From Litoribacterium kuwaitense (lineage in GTDB: Bacteria > Bacillota > Bacilli > Bacillales > DSM-28697): 64,000 bases of DNA. Under the pieces are notes generated by a model. It saw nothing but the letters and a program-made list of their open reading frames with translations. It did no database searches and was not told the origin of the DNA. How positions within the stretch are numbered: position 1 is the stretch's first letter; each line of letters opens with the position of its first letter. This document shows, in pieces, positions 1-9,336 of the stretch. Where the stretch lies: assembly GCF_011058155.1 (NCBI RefSeq), contig NZ_JAALFC010000005.1:99241-163240 (forward strand), given 5' to 3'. The translations under genes were made by a program, and so were the position numbers.

Positions 1-522
1 CTCTGTAAAAGCGTCCATCGTCATATCTTCATCAGTAATCATCGTATACATTTCTTTTTCAAGCGTTAATGCTTTCATATACACTTCATGAAGGCTCTGA
101 TAAGTAGCATACCTTTCTTCGATCACTGCGATAAGCTCTTCGGCTGCCTGCTTAAGCTCATCTGTTTCCAGCTCATCGACAAGCGGCTGAACATTTTTAA
201 ATTGCTCTTCAGACGCTTCCATACTTTCCTTTTCTTTTAAGAGAAGTTCCTCTCTCTCTTCAATGACATTCAAGCCTTCCTCAGCTAGAGCACTAATCTT
301 ATCCATCTCTTCCGTAGTGTATGTTATGATTTCTTCATAAATTTGCTGTTCTTTTTCTTCAAGTTCAACGAGGGGCTCCTGTTGTTCTTGGAAGCCTTGC
401 TCAAGTGCCAAAGACTCCTCTAAATGCTCATACATATCCTCAGCTGGGGTAGTACCAAAACTACAAGCTGCTAAAACAAAAAGCATCACGGAGATGCTGG
501 CAGCACGCTTTACTGCTCTCAT
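1..522 (-). CDS. ykyA: YkyA-like cell-wall-associated lipoprotein (3' end cut by window edge)
   Basis: The frame is open from an ATG at 522 down to base 1, so only the first 174 codons are present. The N-terminus has a basic start, a hydrophobic stretch and a lipobox ending LAAC around residue 20, so the product should be a diacylated lipoprotein on the outer face of the membrane. The rest is almost entirely charged helix (Glu and Lys rich, with heptad-like spacing), matching the coiled-coil YkyA family of putative cell-wall-binding lipoproteins. A GGGAG-type ribosome site precedes the ATG. Its position beside def and ykrA matches the B. subtilis ykyA-defB-ykrA neighbourhood, where pdhA follows ykyA. 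The family has no firmly established biochemical function. Confidence 0.85.
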   Translation of the reverse strand, partial: MRAVKRAASISVMLFVLAACSFGTTPAEDMYEHLEESLALEQGFQEQQEPLVELEEKEQQIYEEIITYTTEEMDKISALAEEGLNVIEEREELLLKEKESMEASEEQFKNVQPLVDELETDELKQAAEELIAVIEERYATYQSLHEVYMKALTLEKEMYTMITDEDMTMDAFTE

Positions 523-671
523 CCTTAAACTCCCTTTCAAAAAACACTTTTTTATTATCGTAACACAGAGACTGTTCTCAAGAAATAGTCACCTTCCTTT
601 TACACGTGCTTCAATTTTTTCACTATGGTAAACTATTGATAAGACTGGTCAGTATTCGGGGGTGCCATATA

Positions 672-1226
672 GTGTTAACAATGAAAGATGTTGTCCGGGA
701 AGGCCATCCTTCCCTTCGAAAGCAGGCAAAAGAAGTAGCCATACCACCTACAAAAGAAGAGATTGCCCTGCTTAAAAGTATGCAAACCTTTCTCTCCAAC
801 TCTCAAGACGAAGAATTGGTTGAAAAATATGATCTGCGACCAGGAGTCGGCCTGGCCGCGCCTCAATTGGGCGTTGAAAAACGAATGATCGCGGTTCTTT
901 TAACAGATGATAAAGATCGCTTATACGATTACGGTCTTTTTAATCCAAAAATCGTCAGTCATTCTGTCGAAAAAAGCTACCTTCCTTCAGGCGAAGGGTG
1001 TTTATCCGTAGACCGTGAAGTCCCGGGCATTGTTCCGCGCTATGCACGCATTACTGTGAAAGCGATCAATAGCGATTTAGAGCCGGTCAAGCTACGCCTA
1101 CGCGGTTTACCCGCCATTGTTTTTCAACATGAAATTGATCATTTAAATGGCGTCATGTTTTATGATCATATTAACGAAGATGATCCATTCGCCATTCCAG
1201 AAAATGCTGTTGAAGTAGACCGTTAA
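672..1226 (+). CDS. def: Peptide deformylase (YkrB/DefB type)
   Basis: Removes the formyl group from the N-terminal methionine of nascent proteins, using a metal ion. All three family motifs are visible: [13 protein letters not shown] and HEIDHLNG; the cysteine of the second and the two histidines of the third are the metal ligands. Length is about 184 residues, normal for the type 2 enzymes of Gram-positives. An in-frame ATG exists at 606, but GTG at 672 is preferred. It follows a GGGGTG ribosome site by about 8 bases and gives an N-terminus ([13 protein letters not shown]) that aligns with B. subtilis DefB. The gene is divergent from ykyA and is followed by a hairpin terminator. Confidence 0.95.
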   Translation: MLTMKDVVREGHPSLRKQAKEVAIPPTKEEIALLKSMQTFLSNSQDEELVEKYDLRPGVGLAAPQLGVEKRMIAVLLTDDKDRLYDYGLFNPKIVSHSVEKSYLPSGEGCLSVDREVPGIVPRYARITVKAINSDLEPVKLRLRGLPAIVFQHEIDHLNGVMFYDHINEDDPFAIPENAVEVDR

Positions 1227-1243
1227 ACATTAGATCAACACGA

Positions 1244-1279
1244 AAAAAGCCGGTTTTCCATCAAGGTTACCGGCTTTTT
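1244..1279. terminator. Bidirectional intrinsic terminator between def and ykrA
   Basis: An 11-base perfect stem (AAAAAGCCGGT / ACCGGCTTTTT) with a 14-base loop lies between the convergent def and ykrA genes. The A-tract and T-tract on its two sides let it act in both directions. Confidence 0.9.
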
Positions 1280-1293
1280 CAATGGCTGGACGC

Positions 1294-2064
1294 TTAGAGC
1301 AATCCGACCTTTTCCAGGCCGTGGACAATCCCGCCTTCATCAACAGGCGATGTCACGACGTCAGCTTTCTTCTTAACCTCATCAGAAGCATTCCCCATAG
1401 CTACACCGCACCCAACAAACTCAAGCATCTCCAGATCATTCAAGCCATCTCCAAAAGCATAAACATTGGCGCGATCTATATTTAAGGTGTTCATCACTTG
1501 CTGAATCCCAAATGCTTTTGAACCACCCGCAGGTAAAATGTCCATTGAATATTTGTGCCAACGGACGAAATGAAGATTGTCAAAAGCTTCCCGATAAGGC
1601 TTTTCGTCACCCTCTTCACAAAAAAGCAACACTTGGAAAATATCATGGCTGTGAGGAAAATTAGGCAAGTAAGGCGGATGCTCAAAATGAAGCGTTTGTA
1701 AGCTCTCCTCGATCTTTTTTTCGTATTCTGTTGAAGCTGTCATTTGATCGGCTCCCATATATGTAAGAGCATGATTGTTCTTAGAAGCAAAGCTTTTTAA
1801 ACGCTCTAAAGAACTTGGCGGAAGCGCATTTTTATAAATCACTTGATCTTCATGTACAACATATTGGCCGTTGTAGCTGATAAAAGTGTTAATCCCTAGC
1901 TCTTCACGAAGCTCAGGATACATAAAGGGGCCTCTTCCTGTCGCAATCCCTGTTTCAATACCATTCTTTTTAAGCAAATGAATGGCCTCTTTCGTTTCTC
2001 TGGGCAATAGCTTCTTTTCATTCAATAGTGTTCCATCGATGTCAAAAAACACGATCTTTTTCAA
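1294..2064 (-). CDS. ykrA: Cof-type HAD-family phosphatase (YkrA)
   Basis: Haloacid dehalogenase superfamily hydrolase of the Cof subfamily, 256 residues. Motif I is FFDIDGTL at residues 6-13, where the first Asp is the nucleophile. The motif IV region FGDGLNDLEML lies near residue 205, and SYNG and GIATGRG fit the Cof cap and core. The family dephosphorylates small sugar or nucleotide phosphates; the substrate cannot be told from sequence. The start is a TTG at 2064 behind AAAGGAG with an 11-base spacer; no ATG fits better. It is convergent with def, as in B. subtilis where ykrA sits between rpoY and defB. Confidence 0.88.
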   Translation of the reverse strand: MKKIVFFDIDGTLLNEKKLLPRETKEAIHLLKKNGIETGIATGRGPFMYPELREELGINTFISYNGQYVVHEDQVIYKNALPPSSLERLKSFASKNNHALTYMGADQMTASTEYEKKIEESLQTLHFEHPPYLPNFPHSHDIFQVLLFCEEGDEKPYREAFDNLHFVRWHKYSMDILPAGGSKAFGIQQVMNTLNIDRANVYAFGDGLNDLEMLEFVGCGVAMGNASDEVKKKADVVTSPVDEGGIVHGLEKVGLL

Positions 2065-2231
2065 TGGTTGCGGAACTCCTTTCTTCGTAAAAAAACCACA
2101 CTATAAAAATCTTTACAGTCTCATTCGACATGAAACGATCAATTTGCCATATAATATAATTTAACTACGTTCCTGTCCATCCGGTCAATCCGCACTATGT
2201 ATAAAACATATGAAGAAAGGAGATGATGGAC

Positions 2232-2303
2232 ATGTTAAAACAATTGAAACGGAAAATCAGAAGAAGATGGAAAGACTTGTTGCGAAAAAAAACATTGGCC
2301 TAA
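2232..2303 (+). CDS. Possible 23-residue strongly basic peptide upstream of rpoY
   Basis: A short frame starts at ATG 2232, 9-10 bases after AAAGGAG, and ends at TAA 2301. The peptide MLKQLKRKIRRRWKDLLRKK plus TLA has 12 Lys or Arg among 23 residues and would form an amphipathic basic helix. It lies in the otherwise empty gap between ykrA and rpoY. The good ribosome site is the main support; no family is recognised and conservation is unknown. It could be a leader peptide of the rpoY-rnjA transcript or chance. Confidence 0.4.
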   Translation: MLKQLKRKIRRRWKDLLRKKTLA

Positions 2304-2368
2304 AGCCTTTTTTACTCTCCTCTTTCTTCTATAGCATTAAAATACATGAAAAAAAAATTAAAATCCTA

Positions 2369-2374
2369 TATAAT
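2369..2374 (+). promoter_or_regulatory. Candidate -10 element for rpoY-rnjA
   Basis: TATAAT lies 37 bases before the rpoY start in an A-rich stretch. The expected -35 position is only weakly conserved, so the assignment rests on the perfect -10 hexamer and its position. Confidence 0.4.
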
Positions 2375-2410
2375 AAGCATAGACGATTATGAACGTAAGG
2401 AGAGAATATT

Positions 2411-2620
2411 ATGATTTTTAAAGTGCTTTATCAGCCTTCAAAAGATCAAGCGATCGTTAGAGAAGGTACGAAAACACTGTATGTTGAAGAAGAATCGGAG
2501 CGCGCAGTCCGAAAGAAATTAGCAAAGCATCATTATAACATTGAATATGTCCAAGCTTTGTCCCCGGAACACTTGGCATATGAACAACAATCAAGCAAAT
2601 TTAAAGTGGAGTCTCTGTAG
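2411..2620 (+). CDS. rpoY: RNA polymerase epsilon subunit RpoY
   Basis: A 69-residue protein matching YkzG/RpoY, the small epsilon subunit of RNA polymerase found in Bacillota. It begins MIFKVLYQPSKDQAIVREGT, has the typical ARG/LYS-rich middle and ends shortly after the YVQALSPEHLAYE segment. The start ATG at 2411 sits behind AAGGAG. The stop is separated from rnjA by only 3 bases, so the two genes are co-transcribed, as in B. subtilis, where rpoY precedes rnjA. Epsilon has been proposed to protect polymerase and to aid nucleic-acid release. Confidence 0.95.
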   Translation: MIFKVLYQPSKDQAIVREGTKTLYVEEESERAVRKKLAKHHYNIEYVQALSPEHLAYEQQSSKFKVESL

Positions 2621-2623
2621 CCT

Positions 2624-4291
2624 ATGAAATCTGTTAAAAATGACCAAACTGCTGTTTTTGCGCTGGGCGGAATGGGCGAAATCGGAAAAAACATGTACGG
2701 TGTACAATTTCAAGATGAAATTATTCTAATTGATGCGGGGATCAAATTTCCGGAAGAAGAACTGCTCGGCATTGACTATGTTATTCCAGATTTTACGTAC
2801 GTTGTAAAGAATAAAGACAAGGTAAAGGGTCTATTTATTACGCACGGCCACGAAGACCACATTGGTGGTATACCTTACCTGTTAAGAGAGGTAAACATCC
2901 CGATTTATGCCGGGAAGTTAGCCATTGGTTTAATTAAAAATAAGTTAGATGAGCACGGTCTTTTGCGTAAAGCGAAGCTAAATGTCATTAGTGAAGATGA
3001 CGTTATCAAATTTAGAAAAACGAGCGTAACTTTTTATAAAACGACACATAGTATCCCTGATTCGTACGGTGTTGTCGTCAAAACACCACCGGGGAATATC
3101 GTGCATACTGGGGACTTTAAGTTTGACTTCACACCTGTAGGTGACCCTGCCAACTTGACGAAAATGGCCGAGATCGGCAAAGAGGGTGTACTCTGCCTGC
3201 TTTCTGATTCGACAAATGCTGAAGTTCCAGGGTTTACGATGTCCGAAAAACAAGTCGGCGATAACATCCTTGATATTTTCCACAAGGTGGACGGGCGCAT
3301 TATCTTTGCAACGTTCGCCTCGAATATTCATCGCTTGCAGCAAGTCGTTGAGGCTGCCGTATCGACCGATAGAAAAATTGCCGTATTTGGCCGAAGTATG
3401 GAAAGCTCCATCGCCATCGGTCAAGAGCTTGGCTACATCCGTGCACCAAAGAATACGTTTATTGAGCCACAACAAATTAATCGTCTACCGGCTGATAAAA
3501 TCGTTATTCTTTGTACTGGAAGCCAAGGAGAACCGATGGCTGCTTTATCTAGAATCGCTAACGGAACGCACCGTCAAATTCAGATCATACCTGGAGATAC
3601 TGTCGTATTTTCATCGTCGCCGATCCCTGGAAACACCATTTCCGTTTCCAGAACGATTGATATGCTCTACCGAGCGGGCGCTGAAGTCATTCATGGTTCA
3701 CTTAATGATATTCATACGTCCGGTCACGGCTGCCAGCAAGAACAAAAACTGATGCTTCGTCTCATGAACCCTAAATACTTCCTGCCGATCCACGGAGAAT
3801 TTAGAATGCTGAAAGAGCACGTAAAATTGGCAACAGCTTGCGGTGTCCCTGAAGATCATAGTTTCATTTTAGATATTGGCGAAGTTTTGGCACTTGGCAA
3901 AGATACCGCTGAAGTTGGTGGAAAAATCCCCTCTGGCTCTGTCTATGTAGATGGAAACGGCATTGGGGATATCGGAAATATTGTACTACGAGACCGACGA
4001 ATTCTTTCAGAAGAAGGACTTGTCATTGTCGTCGTCAGCATTAATATGAAAGAATTTAAAATCGCAGCCGGTCCAGACCTCATTTCTCGCGGATTTGTCT
4101 ACATGAGAGAATCTGGTGATTTAATTAATGATGCTCAAGCCTTAATTGCTAAGCATCTTGAAAAAGTTATGGAACGCCGTACATCACAATGGTCTGAAAT
4201 TAAAAATGAAATTACTGACACATTATCTCCTTTCTTATATGAGAAAACGAAGCGACGTCCGATGATTTTACCTATCATTATGGAAGTATAA
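2624..4291 (+). CDS. rnjA: Ribonuclease J1
   Basis: Metallo-beta-lactamase and beta-CASP ribonuclease with 5'-exonuclease and endonuclease activity, central to mRNA decay and 16S rRNA maturation in Bacillota. 555 residues, the usual length. The zinc-binding signature HGHEDHIGG lies near residues 74-82, SGHGCQQEQ and PIHGEFRML follow in the beta-CASP part, and the C-terminal domain is complete. ATG at 2624 follows the rpoY stop by 3 bases. The gene is the second of a two-gene operon ending in a strong terminator, and is essential or nearly so in relatives. Confidence 0.97.
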   Translation: MKSVKNDQTAVFALGGMGEIGKNMYGVQFQDEIILIDAGIKFPEEELLGIDYVIPDFTYVVKNKDKVKGLFITHGHEDHIGGIPYLLREVNIPIYAGKLAIGLIKNKLDEHGLLRKAKLNVISEDDVIKFRKTSVTFYKTTHSIPDSYGVVVKTPPGNIVHTGDFKFDFTPVGDPANLTKMAEIGKEGVLCLLSDSTNAEVPGFTMSEKQVGDNILDIFHKVDGRIIFATFASNIHRLQQVVEAAVSTDRKIAVFGRSMESSIAIGQELGYIRAPKNTFIEPQQINRLPADKIVILCTGSQGEPMAALSRIANGTHRQIQIIPGDTVVFSSSPIPGNTISVSRTIDMLYRAGAEVIHGSLNDIHTSGHGCQQEQKLMLRLMNPKYFLPIHGEFRMLKEHVKLATACGVPEDHSFILDIGEVLALGKDTAEVGGKIPSGSVYVDGNGIGDIGNIVLRDRRILSEEGLVIVVVSINMKEFKIAAGPDLISRGFVYMRESGDLINDAQALIAKHLEKVMERRTSQWSEIKNEITDTLSPFLYEKTKRRPMILPIIMEV

Positions 4292-4306
4292 GCTACTGAC
4301 AATCAA

Positions 4307-4346
4307 AAAAAGCGGAATGAGCCTAATGAAGCTCGTTCCGCTTTTT
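4307..4346. terminator. Terminator between rnjA and ktrC (bidirectional)
   Basis: A 16-base stem (AAAAAGCGGAATGAGC with GCTCGTTCCGCTTTTT, one G-T wobble) with an 8-base loop lies between the two convergent genes. Confidence 0.92.
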
Positions 4347-4354
4347 ATTCATGT

Positions 4355-5023
4355 TTATATATCTCCATCAATCAAATGCTTTTCAAAACGGCTAATGTCT
4401 TTGTCCGCGCCGATGACAATCATAATGTCGTTTGATTGCAATTCGGCTTCCGCTGGTGGTGATACGATAATATCTGGACCGCGCCGAAAGGCGACAATGT
4501 TGATGCCGTATTTTGCGCGAATGTCCAGATCTTGCAAGGTTGAGCCAATCATTTTATCACTAACTCGAACCTCAACAATTGAATGCTCGTCCGATATTTC
4601 AAGGTAATCAAGAACATTGTTAGAAAGTATATGATGTGCAATACGCCGACCCATATCACGCTCTGGATGTACGATACGATCAGCACCAATTTTACTCAAC
4701 ACTTTTTCATGATAATCGTTCTGTGCTTTGACAGTAATCTGTTTAACACCCAATTCTTTTAACATCAAAGTCGTTAAAATGCTTGCTTGAATGTTGTCCC
4801 CAATCGCGACAATGACGTGATCAAAATTTCGTAACCCTAGGCTCTTTAACGCCTGTTCATCTGTCGAATCAGCCATAACGGCATGGGAGGCTATCGTAGA
4901 AAATTCATTGACACGATCTTCGTCCATATCGATTGCCATGACTTCCATCCCTTGTTTGCTGAGCGCACGGCAGATGCTGCTACCAAATCTTCCAAGCCCA
5001 ATGACTGCAAACTGCTTTTTCAT
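4355..5023 (-). CDS. ktrC: K+ transport regulatory subunit KtrC (RCK domain)
   Basis: Cytoplasmic regulatory octamer of a Ktr potassium channel. An N-terminal Rossmann nucleotide-binding domain (GLGRFGSSI at about residues 9-17, acidic residue MDED after beta 2) binds ATP or ADP. The C-terminal RCK_C domain (about 140-220) is the c-di-AMP-binding site in relatives. 222 residues, aligning end to end with B. subtilis KtrC (YkqB), including the segments NFDHVIVAIGDNIQASI and HPERDMGRRIAH. KtrC usually works with the membrane subunit KtrD, which is not in this window. Start is ATG at 5023 behind an AAGGAG site. In B. subtilis it likewise neighbours rnjA. Confidence 0.95.
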   Translation of the reverse strand: MKKQFAVIGLGRFGSSICRALSKQGMEVMAIDMDEDRVNEFSTIASHAVMADSTDEQALKSLGLRNFDHVIVAIGDNIQASILTTLMLKELGVKQITVKAQNDYHEKVLSKIGADRIVHPERDMGRRIAHHILSNNVLDYLEISDEHSIVEVRVSDKMIGSTLQDLDIRAKYGINIVAFRRGPDIIVSPPAEAELQSNDIMIVIGADKDISRFEKHLIDGDI

Positions 5024-5260
5024 ACGGCAAACTCCTTCACTAAAATTCTTCTTTGTTTATTATGCGCTTGGACAATCATGAAAAGCAAGCGTAGATCATC
5101 ACACAATCACCACACATCGCAACTAAAAAAACCGCCGCTTCCCATCACGACGATTCCTATACGTGTGACACTTATCCACATTCCACGGCCTTTTAACTTT
5201 CTTTAAGCGCATCTCTCATAAGGTGTTCCTACGGTGAAACAGGTATTTCAAAATAAAGCA

Positions 5261-5292
5261 GGTAGACAAAGTCCTTCCCGACTTTGTCTACC
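5261..5292 (-). terminator. Hairpin downstream of the ABC exporter operon
   Basis: A perfect 12-base stem (GGTAGACAAAGT / ACTTTGTCTACC) with an 8-base loop lies 21 bases beyond the exporter stop. The T-run on the minus strand is weak (CTGCTTTATTTT). The same stem sequence recurs at 35064 and 57821. Confidence 0.65.
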
Positions 5293-5312
5293 CCTTTAAA
5301 AATGAGCTATAG

Positions 5313-7130
5313 TCATGATGTCATTTGAAACTGGGATTGCACGAGACCAAAATAGATGCCTTTATGTTGCATAAGCTTCTCGTGATTGCCTCGTTCCATA
5401 ATATGACCATGATCCAAAACAATAATTTGATCTGCTTCTCTAATTGTTGAGAGTCTATGGGCAATGATAATCGCTGTTCGCCCTTTGAGTAACGTTCTTA
5501 ATGCTTCCTGAATACGCAGCTCTGACTCAGTATCAATACTTGCCGTAGCTTCATCCAGGATAATAATTCGTGGGTCAGCCAATAATGCTCTTGCAAAAGA
5601 AAGCAATTGTCTTTCTCCAGCAGATAAGATGTTTCCACGTTCTTCAACCTCGGTTTCATAACCGTCAGCCATTTTCATAATAAATTGATGCGCGCCGATC
5701 TGCTTCGCTGCTTCAATCACTTGTTCATCTGTAGCATCAGGATTACCAAAACGAATATTTTCTTTAATAGTCCCTGAAAAAATAAACGTGTCTTGCAAAA
5801 CAATGCTGATTTGTGTTCGTAGACGGTCAAGGCTCAATTCTTTCACATCGATGCCATCAATTCGAACAGTGCCTGCCGTAGCGTCGTAAAATCGGCTGAT
5901 TAAGTTCGCAATCGTCGTTTTCCCTGAGCCTGTATGACCGACAAGCGCTAAGGTTTCTCCAGCCTCAGCGTGGATATTAATGCTGTTTAGCGCTTTTCTT
6001 TTTTCATCATAGGCAAACTCAACATTCTCGAAATCGATGCGCCCTTTCATATCAATGTCTACAGGGTCATCGCTTTCCGGTACATTTGGCTGCTCATCCA
6101 AGTATTCAAAAATTCGTTCTGAAGATGCCATACCAACAAGCAGCTGGTTATACACTTGACCTAAGCGTGAAATAGGCTCCCAAAACATTCCTAAATAGAT
6201 CGCAAACGTAACGAGATCTCCAGTCGTAATCGACCCAGTCGAGTACAAATAAGATCCGAAAACGATTAGAATGACCGTCCCAACCGCATTTGACATTTCT
6301 ACGACCGGCCGGAACATCGCGTTTTTCTTAGATGCATCCTGCCAAGCCTCATACGTTTCTGTATTGACTCCATCGAAAAAGTCCATATTCTCTTTTTCTT
6401 GCGTATACGCTTGTGTCACGCGGACACCTTGAATGCTTTCATTCAAATGAGAATTCAACTTCGACTGACGTAAACGAACAATCTGCCAAGAACGTCTGAT
6501 TTTTTTACGCAGCTTTGTTGACACTAAAAACATGATTGGCAAGATAATGACGACCGCAAGCGCGAACTCTGGTGAGATGCTGAATAACAGGATGACAATC
6601 CCTAAAAGCATAATCAAGTCCATCAGAATGTTGATAACACCGTTCGTAAATAAATCCTGTAACGAGTTGACATCATTCAAAATACGGACGAGAATCGATC
6701 CCGCCGATCGTTTATCAAAAAAGTTTAAGCTTAATCTTTCCACATGCGAAAACAAATGCTGACGTAAATCATAAATAACGTGTTGACCTAAGCGATTCAT
6801 CCATCGCATACGAAAGTAGTTGGCAATGTAACTCAATACATATAAAAATGCGACTCCAGCCACTAGCAGCATGAGCGGCGAATATCCATCCGCTTGAAGC
6901 GCGTAATCTAAAGCAACCTTACCCGTCAACAAAGGAACGACGAGGCGCACCAAGGTTGAAATGATGACGGCAAAAATGGCTTTCGGAAGCAATGTTGTAC
7001 TATAGGGCTTCATATACGTTAGGAGTCGCGCCATCTGCGACCAGTTAAACGGCTTTTCAATGGCGCGATCCTGAGAATAATAGAAACGTTTTAAGTGTCT
7101 AGGCATCATTTTTTCATTGTTTGTAGCCAT
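5313..7130 (-). CDS. ABC exporter half-transporter, second subunit (YfiC/BmrD-like)
   Basis: A type IV ABC half-transporter of 605 residues: six membrane spans over about residues 45-330, then an ATPase domain. Walker A is GHTGSGKTT, the Q-loop is VLQDTFIFSG and Walker B is IIILDEATA with the catalytic Glu present. The signature motif is LSAGE instead of LSGGQ. Together with the next gene upstream (18 bases away) it should form a heterodimeric multidrug-type exporter with one impaired ATP site. The start ATG 7130 is in the ATCGGGATCCACCTCC context (GGAGGTGGATCCCG on the coding strand). Substrate unknown; lipid or drug export is typical of relatives. Confidence 0.88.
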   Translation of the reverse strand: MATNNEKMMPRHLKRFYYSQDRAIEKPFNWSQMARLLTYMKPYSTTLLPKAIFAVIISTLVRLVVPLLTGKVALDYALQADGYSPLMLLVAGVAFLYVLSYIANYFRMRWMNRLGQHVIYDLRQHLFSHVERLSLNFFDKRSAGSILVRILNDVNSLQDLFTNGVINILMDLIMLLGIVILLFSISPEFALAVVIILPIMFLVSTKLRKKIRRSWQIVRLRQSKLNSHLNESIQGVRVTQAYTQEKENMDFFDGVNTETYEAWQDASKKNAMFRPVVEMSNAVGTVILIVFGSYLYSTGSITTGDLVTFAIYLGMFWEPISRLGQVYNQLLVGMASSERIFEYLDEQPNVPESDDPVDIDMKGRIDFENVEFAYDEKRKALNSINIHAEAGETLALVGHTGSGKTTIANLISRFYDATAGTVRIDGIDVKELSLDRLRTQISIVLQDTFIFSGTIKENIRFGNPDATDEQVIEAAKQIGAHQFIMKMADGYETEVEERGNILSAGERQLLSFARALLADPRIIILDEATASIDTESELRIQEALRTLLKGRTAIIIAHRLSTIREADQIIVLDHGHIMERGNHEKLMQHKGIYFGLVQSQFQMTS

Positions 7131-7148
7131 CGGGATCCACCTCCATAC

Positions 7149-8908
7149 TTACCCGATTCTCTGGGACTCTAGCACTGCTTCCCGGTCTTTATATTGAATA
7201 TCATAAATTCGGCGGTATGCTCCTTCTTCTAAAGAAATGAGCTCATTATGTGTTCCTCGCTCAACAACTTCTCCTTCTTCCAAAACAAGAATTTCATCAG
7301 CATGTTGGAGTGAAGAAATACGGTGAGCAATAATAAACGTTGTGCGCCCTTCCATGACCGTTTCGAGTGCTTTTTGGATTTTCGCCTCTGTTTGCATATC
7401 AACGGCACTCGTCGCATCATCCAACACTAACACTGCCGGATTAATTAAGATGGCCCGAGCAATCGCAATTCGTTGTTTCTGCCCTCCAGAGAGTCCCATT
7501 CCTCTTTCACCGAGAATCGTATTGTAGCCATCTGGCATCTCCATAATAAAGTCGTGGGCTTGAGCACTTTTTGCGGCCGCAATGATTTCTTCCATGCTAG
7601 CCTCGGGGTTTCCGTAAGCAATATTATCTTGAATGCTTGAAGAGAACAAAAAGGTCTCTTGCAAAACAAAACCAACGTTGTTACGGAGTGTTTTCAACTT
7701 CATATTTTCAATAGGTATGCCGTCGAGTAAAATGCTTCCGCTCGTTCGATCATAAAAGCGTGCTAACAGCTGAGGGATCGTCGTCTTACCTGACCCCGTC
7801 GCGCCTAATAGACCAATCGTCTTGCCTGCTTCAGTATGGAAACTCACATGCTTAAGCGCGTAATCGTCTTCGGATGTATACTTGAGACTGACATCATCAA
7901 AGCGAACATCACCAGTTAATCTTTCTACAGCAACCGGCTCCTCAGGATCTTTGATTTCTTCGTCTTGATCAAGAATTTGCGATAACCGTTCTCCAGACGC
8001 TTTAGATTGTGAGAACGTGTTAATCATAAAGCCAAGGTTCATTAATGGTCCGAGAATGTACCAAACAAGGCTAAAGAAAGCGACAAGATCACCAACCTGC
8101 AGCGAATCATTTATGACGAGAAATCCACCAAAACCTAGCAAGAAAACGACACTAAATTGACCGATCAGCTCCATTAAAGGAAAATATTTTGCCCAGATAT
8201 CGGTCGTAAACAGATTTCGATCACGATAATCCGTATTGGCATTCGTAAACTTGCGAATCTCAAAATCTTCACGGGACAACGATTTTACCGTATTTATCCC
8301 GCTGACATTTTCTTGAATATTTGTATTCAGGCGTGCGAGTGACAAACGGACATTCCTAAAGGCTGGATGCACCCTGCGATCGAATCGATAGACGACAATC
8401 GCAAGAAACGGCATAAAAATCATCGTCACGAGCGCCAAAGGTACCGAATAGTAAAACATGACGCCAAGTGAAATCGTCACGAGTAATAAAAAATTTAAGA
8501 CTTGAGATGCACCAAACGATAAGAAGAAACGGAAAGCTTCGACGTCCTGCGTCAGACGAGACATTAAATCGCCAGTTCGTGCGTTATCATAATATCTAAA
8601 AGGTAAAAATTGTAATTTTTCATATAGTGCTTTCCTTAATGAATAAACGGAACGAATTCCAAACATTTCGCCGAAATACTGGTTTACAAAGCCTGCCCCC
8701 GCTTTAATCATCATGAGAACAAAAAAACCAATGGCGAGAATGGGAACGAGTTCATACCTACCTGCGATCAACACATCGTTGATTGTAATTTCCAACACGA
8801 TCGGATAGACCACTGTAATACTCGAAACAAATAATAAAGCAAAGAGCGACCAAAAAAATAACGTTTATGCGGCCAGTAAAATCCCTTCAATCGCTTAAAC
8901 GTGTCCAC
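7149..8908 (-). pseudogene. ABC exporter half-transporter, first subunit (YfiB/BmrC-like), one-base frameshift
   Basis: Six-span permease plus ATPase. Walker A GATGSGKTT, signature LSGGQKQR and Walker B VLVLDDATS are visible; the Asp replaces the catalytic Glu, the hallmark of the degenerate subunit of heterodimeric exporters. The frame from GTG 8908 (GAGAGG ribosome site 7 bases before) reads MDTFKRLKGFYWPHKRYFF and then goes out of frame. Adding one A to the seven-A run at 8852-8858 restores a continuous protein of about 586 residues that joins TVVYPIVLEITIND. As given, only the 554-residue part from 8813 is open and it lacks most of the first membrane span. This is either real inactivation or a homopolymer error, and everything else is intact. 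Confidence 0.85.
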
Positions 8909-9285
8909 AGGATAACCTCTCTTCCAATCAATAAATAGTTCATTTCCCAAAACATTTGATTTACGAAACTTTTTTTGACAAAACACCCTCTGATTTTAAG
9001 ATCATCTTCCTAAAAAACCAGAGCACTGCTCAGCTTTTACATCGGAATTCTCTCCCTTTGCTTTGTATGATCAAATCGTTAAAGAAATGCCTGAGTAACA
9101 AACATTTCTCGAACGTTTGATAATGAAAAGTCATGGTCTTAGTTATATTACACCTTATTTTTGCAAGGTCAAGAGGGTTTTTTAAAATATTTTCAAAAAT
9201 GTGTTCTTTCCTTATAAAGAGGGATTTTCTGAAAATAATGTATCCATACAGTGCATATATTCGACTCAAATATCTTACGAGCATA
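8909..9285. other. Intergenic leader region upstream of the ABC exporter
   Basis: No supported gene. On the minus strand a small hairpin GAGCA-g-TGCTC followed by TGG and six Ts (about 9012-9030) resembles an attenuator about 100 bases before the exporter start. Bacillus bmrCD exporters are controlled by leader attenuation, so a similar arrangement is possible, but no convincing leader peptide is seen. Confidence 0.3.
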
Positions 9286-9321
9286 AAAAAAACTGTCCCA
9301 TAAAAATGGGACAGCCAAAAA
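9286..9321 (-). terminator. Terminator of the peroxiredoxin gene
   Basis: Stem GGCTGTCCCAT / ATGGGACAG with a short loop, followed on the minus strand by a long T-run; it begins about 16 bases after the peroxiredoxin stop. Confidence 0.85.
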
Positions 9322-9336
9322 GAAAAACGTAACTTC

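Noticed and set aside
2210..2392. 60-residue plus-strand frame starting at 2210
   Set aside because: Its start lies before the AAGGAG site; that site better serves the 23-codon frame at 2232.
5024..5260. Possible c-di-AMP riboswitch upstream of ktrC
   Set aside because: None of the conserved ydaO-class segments could be found in this leader.
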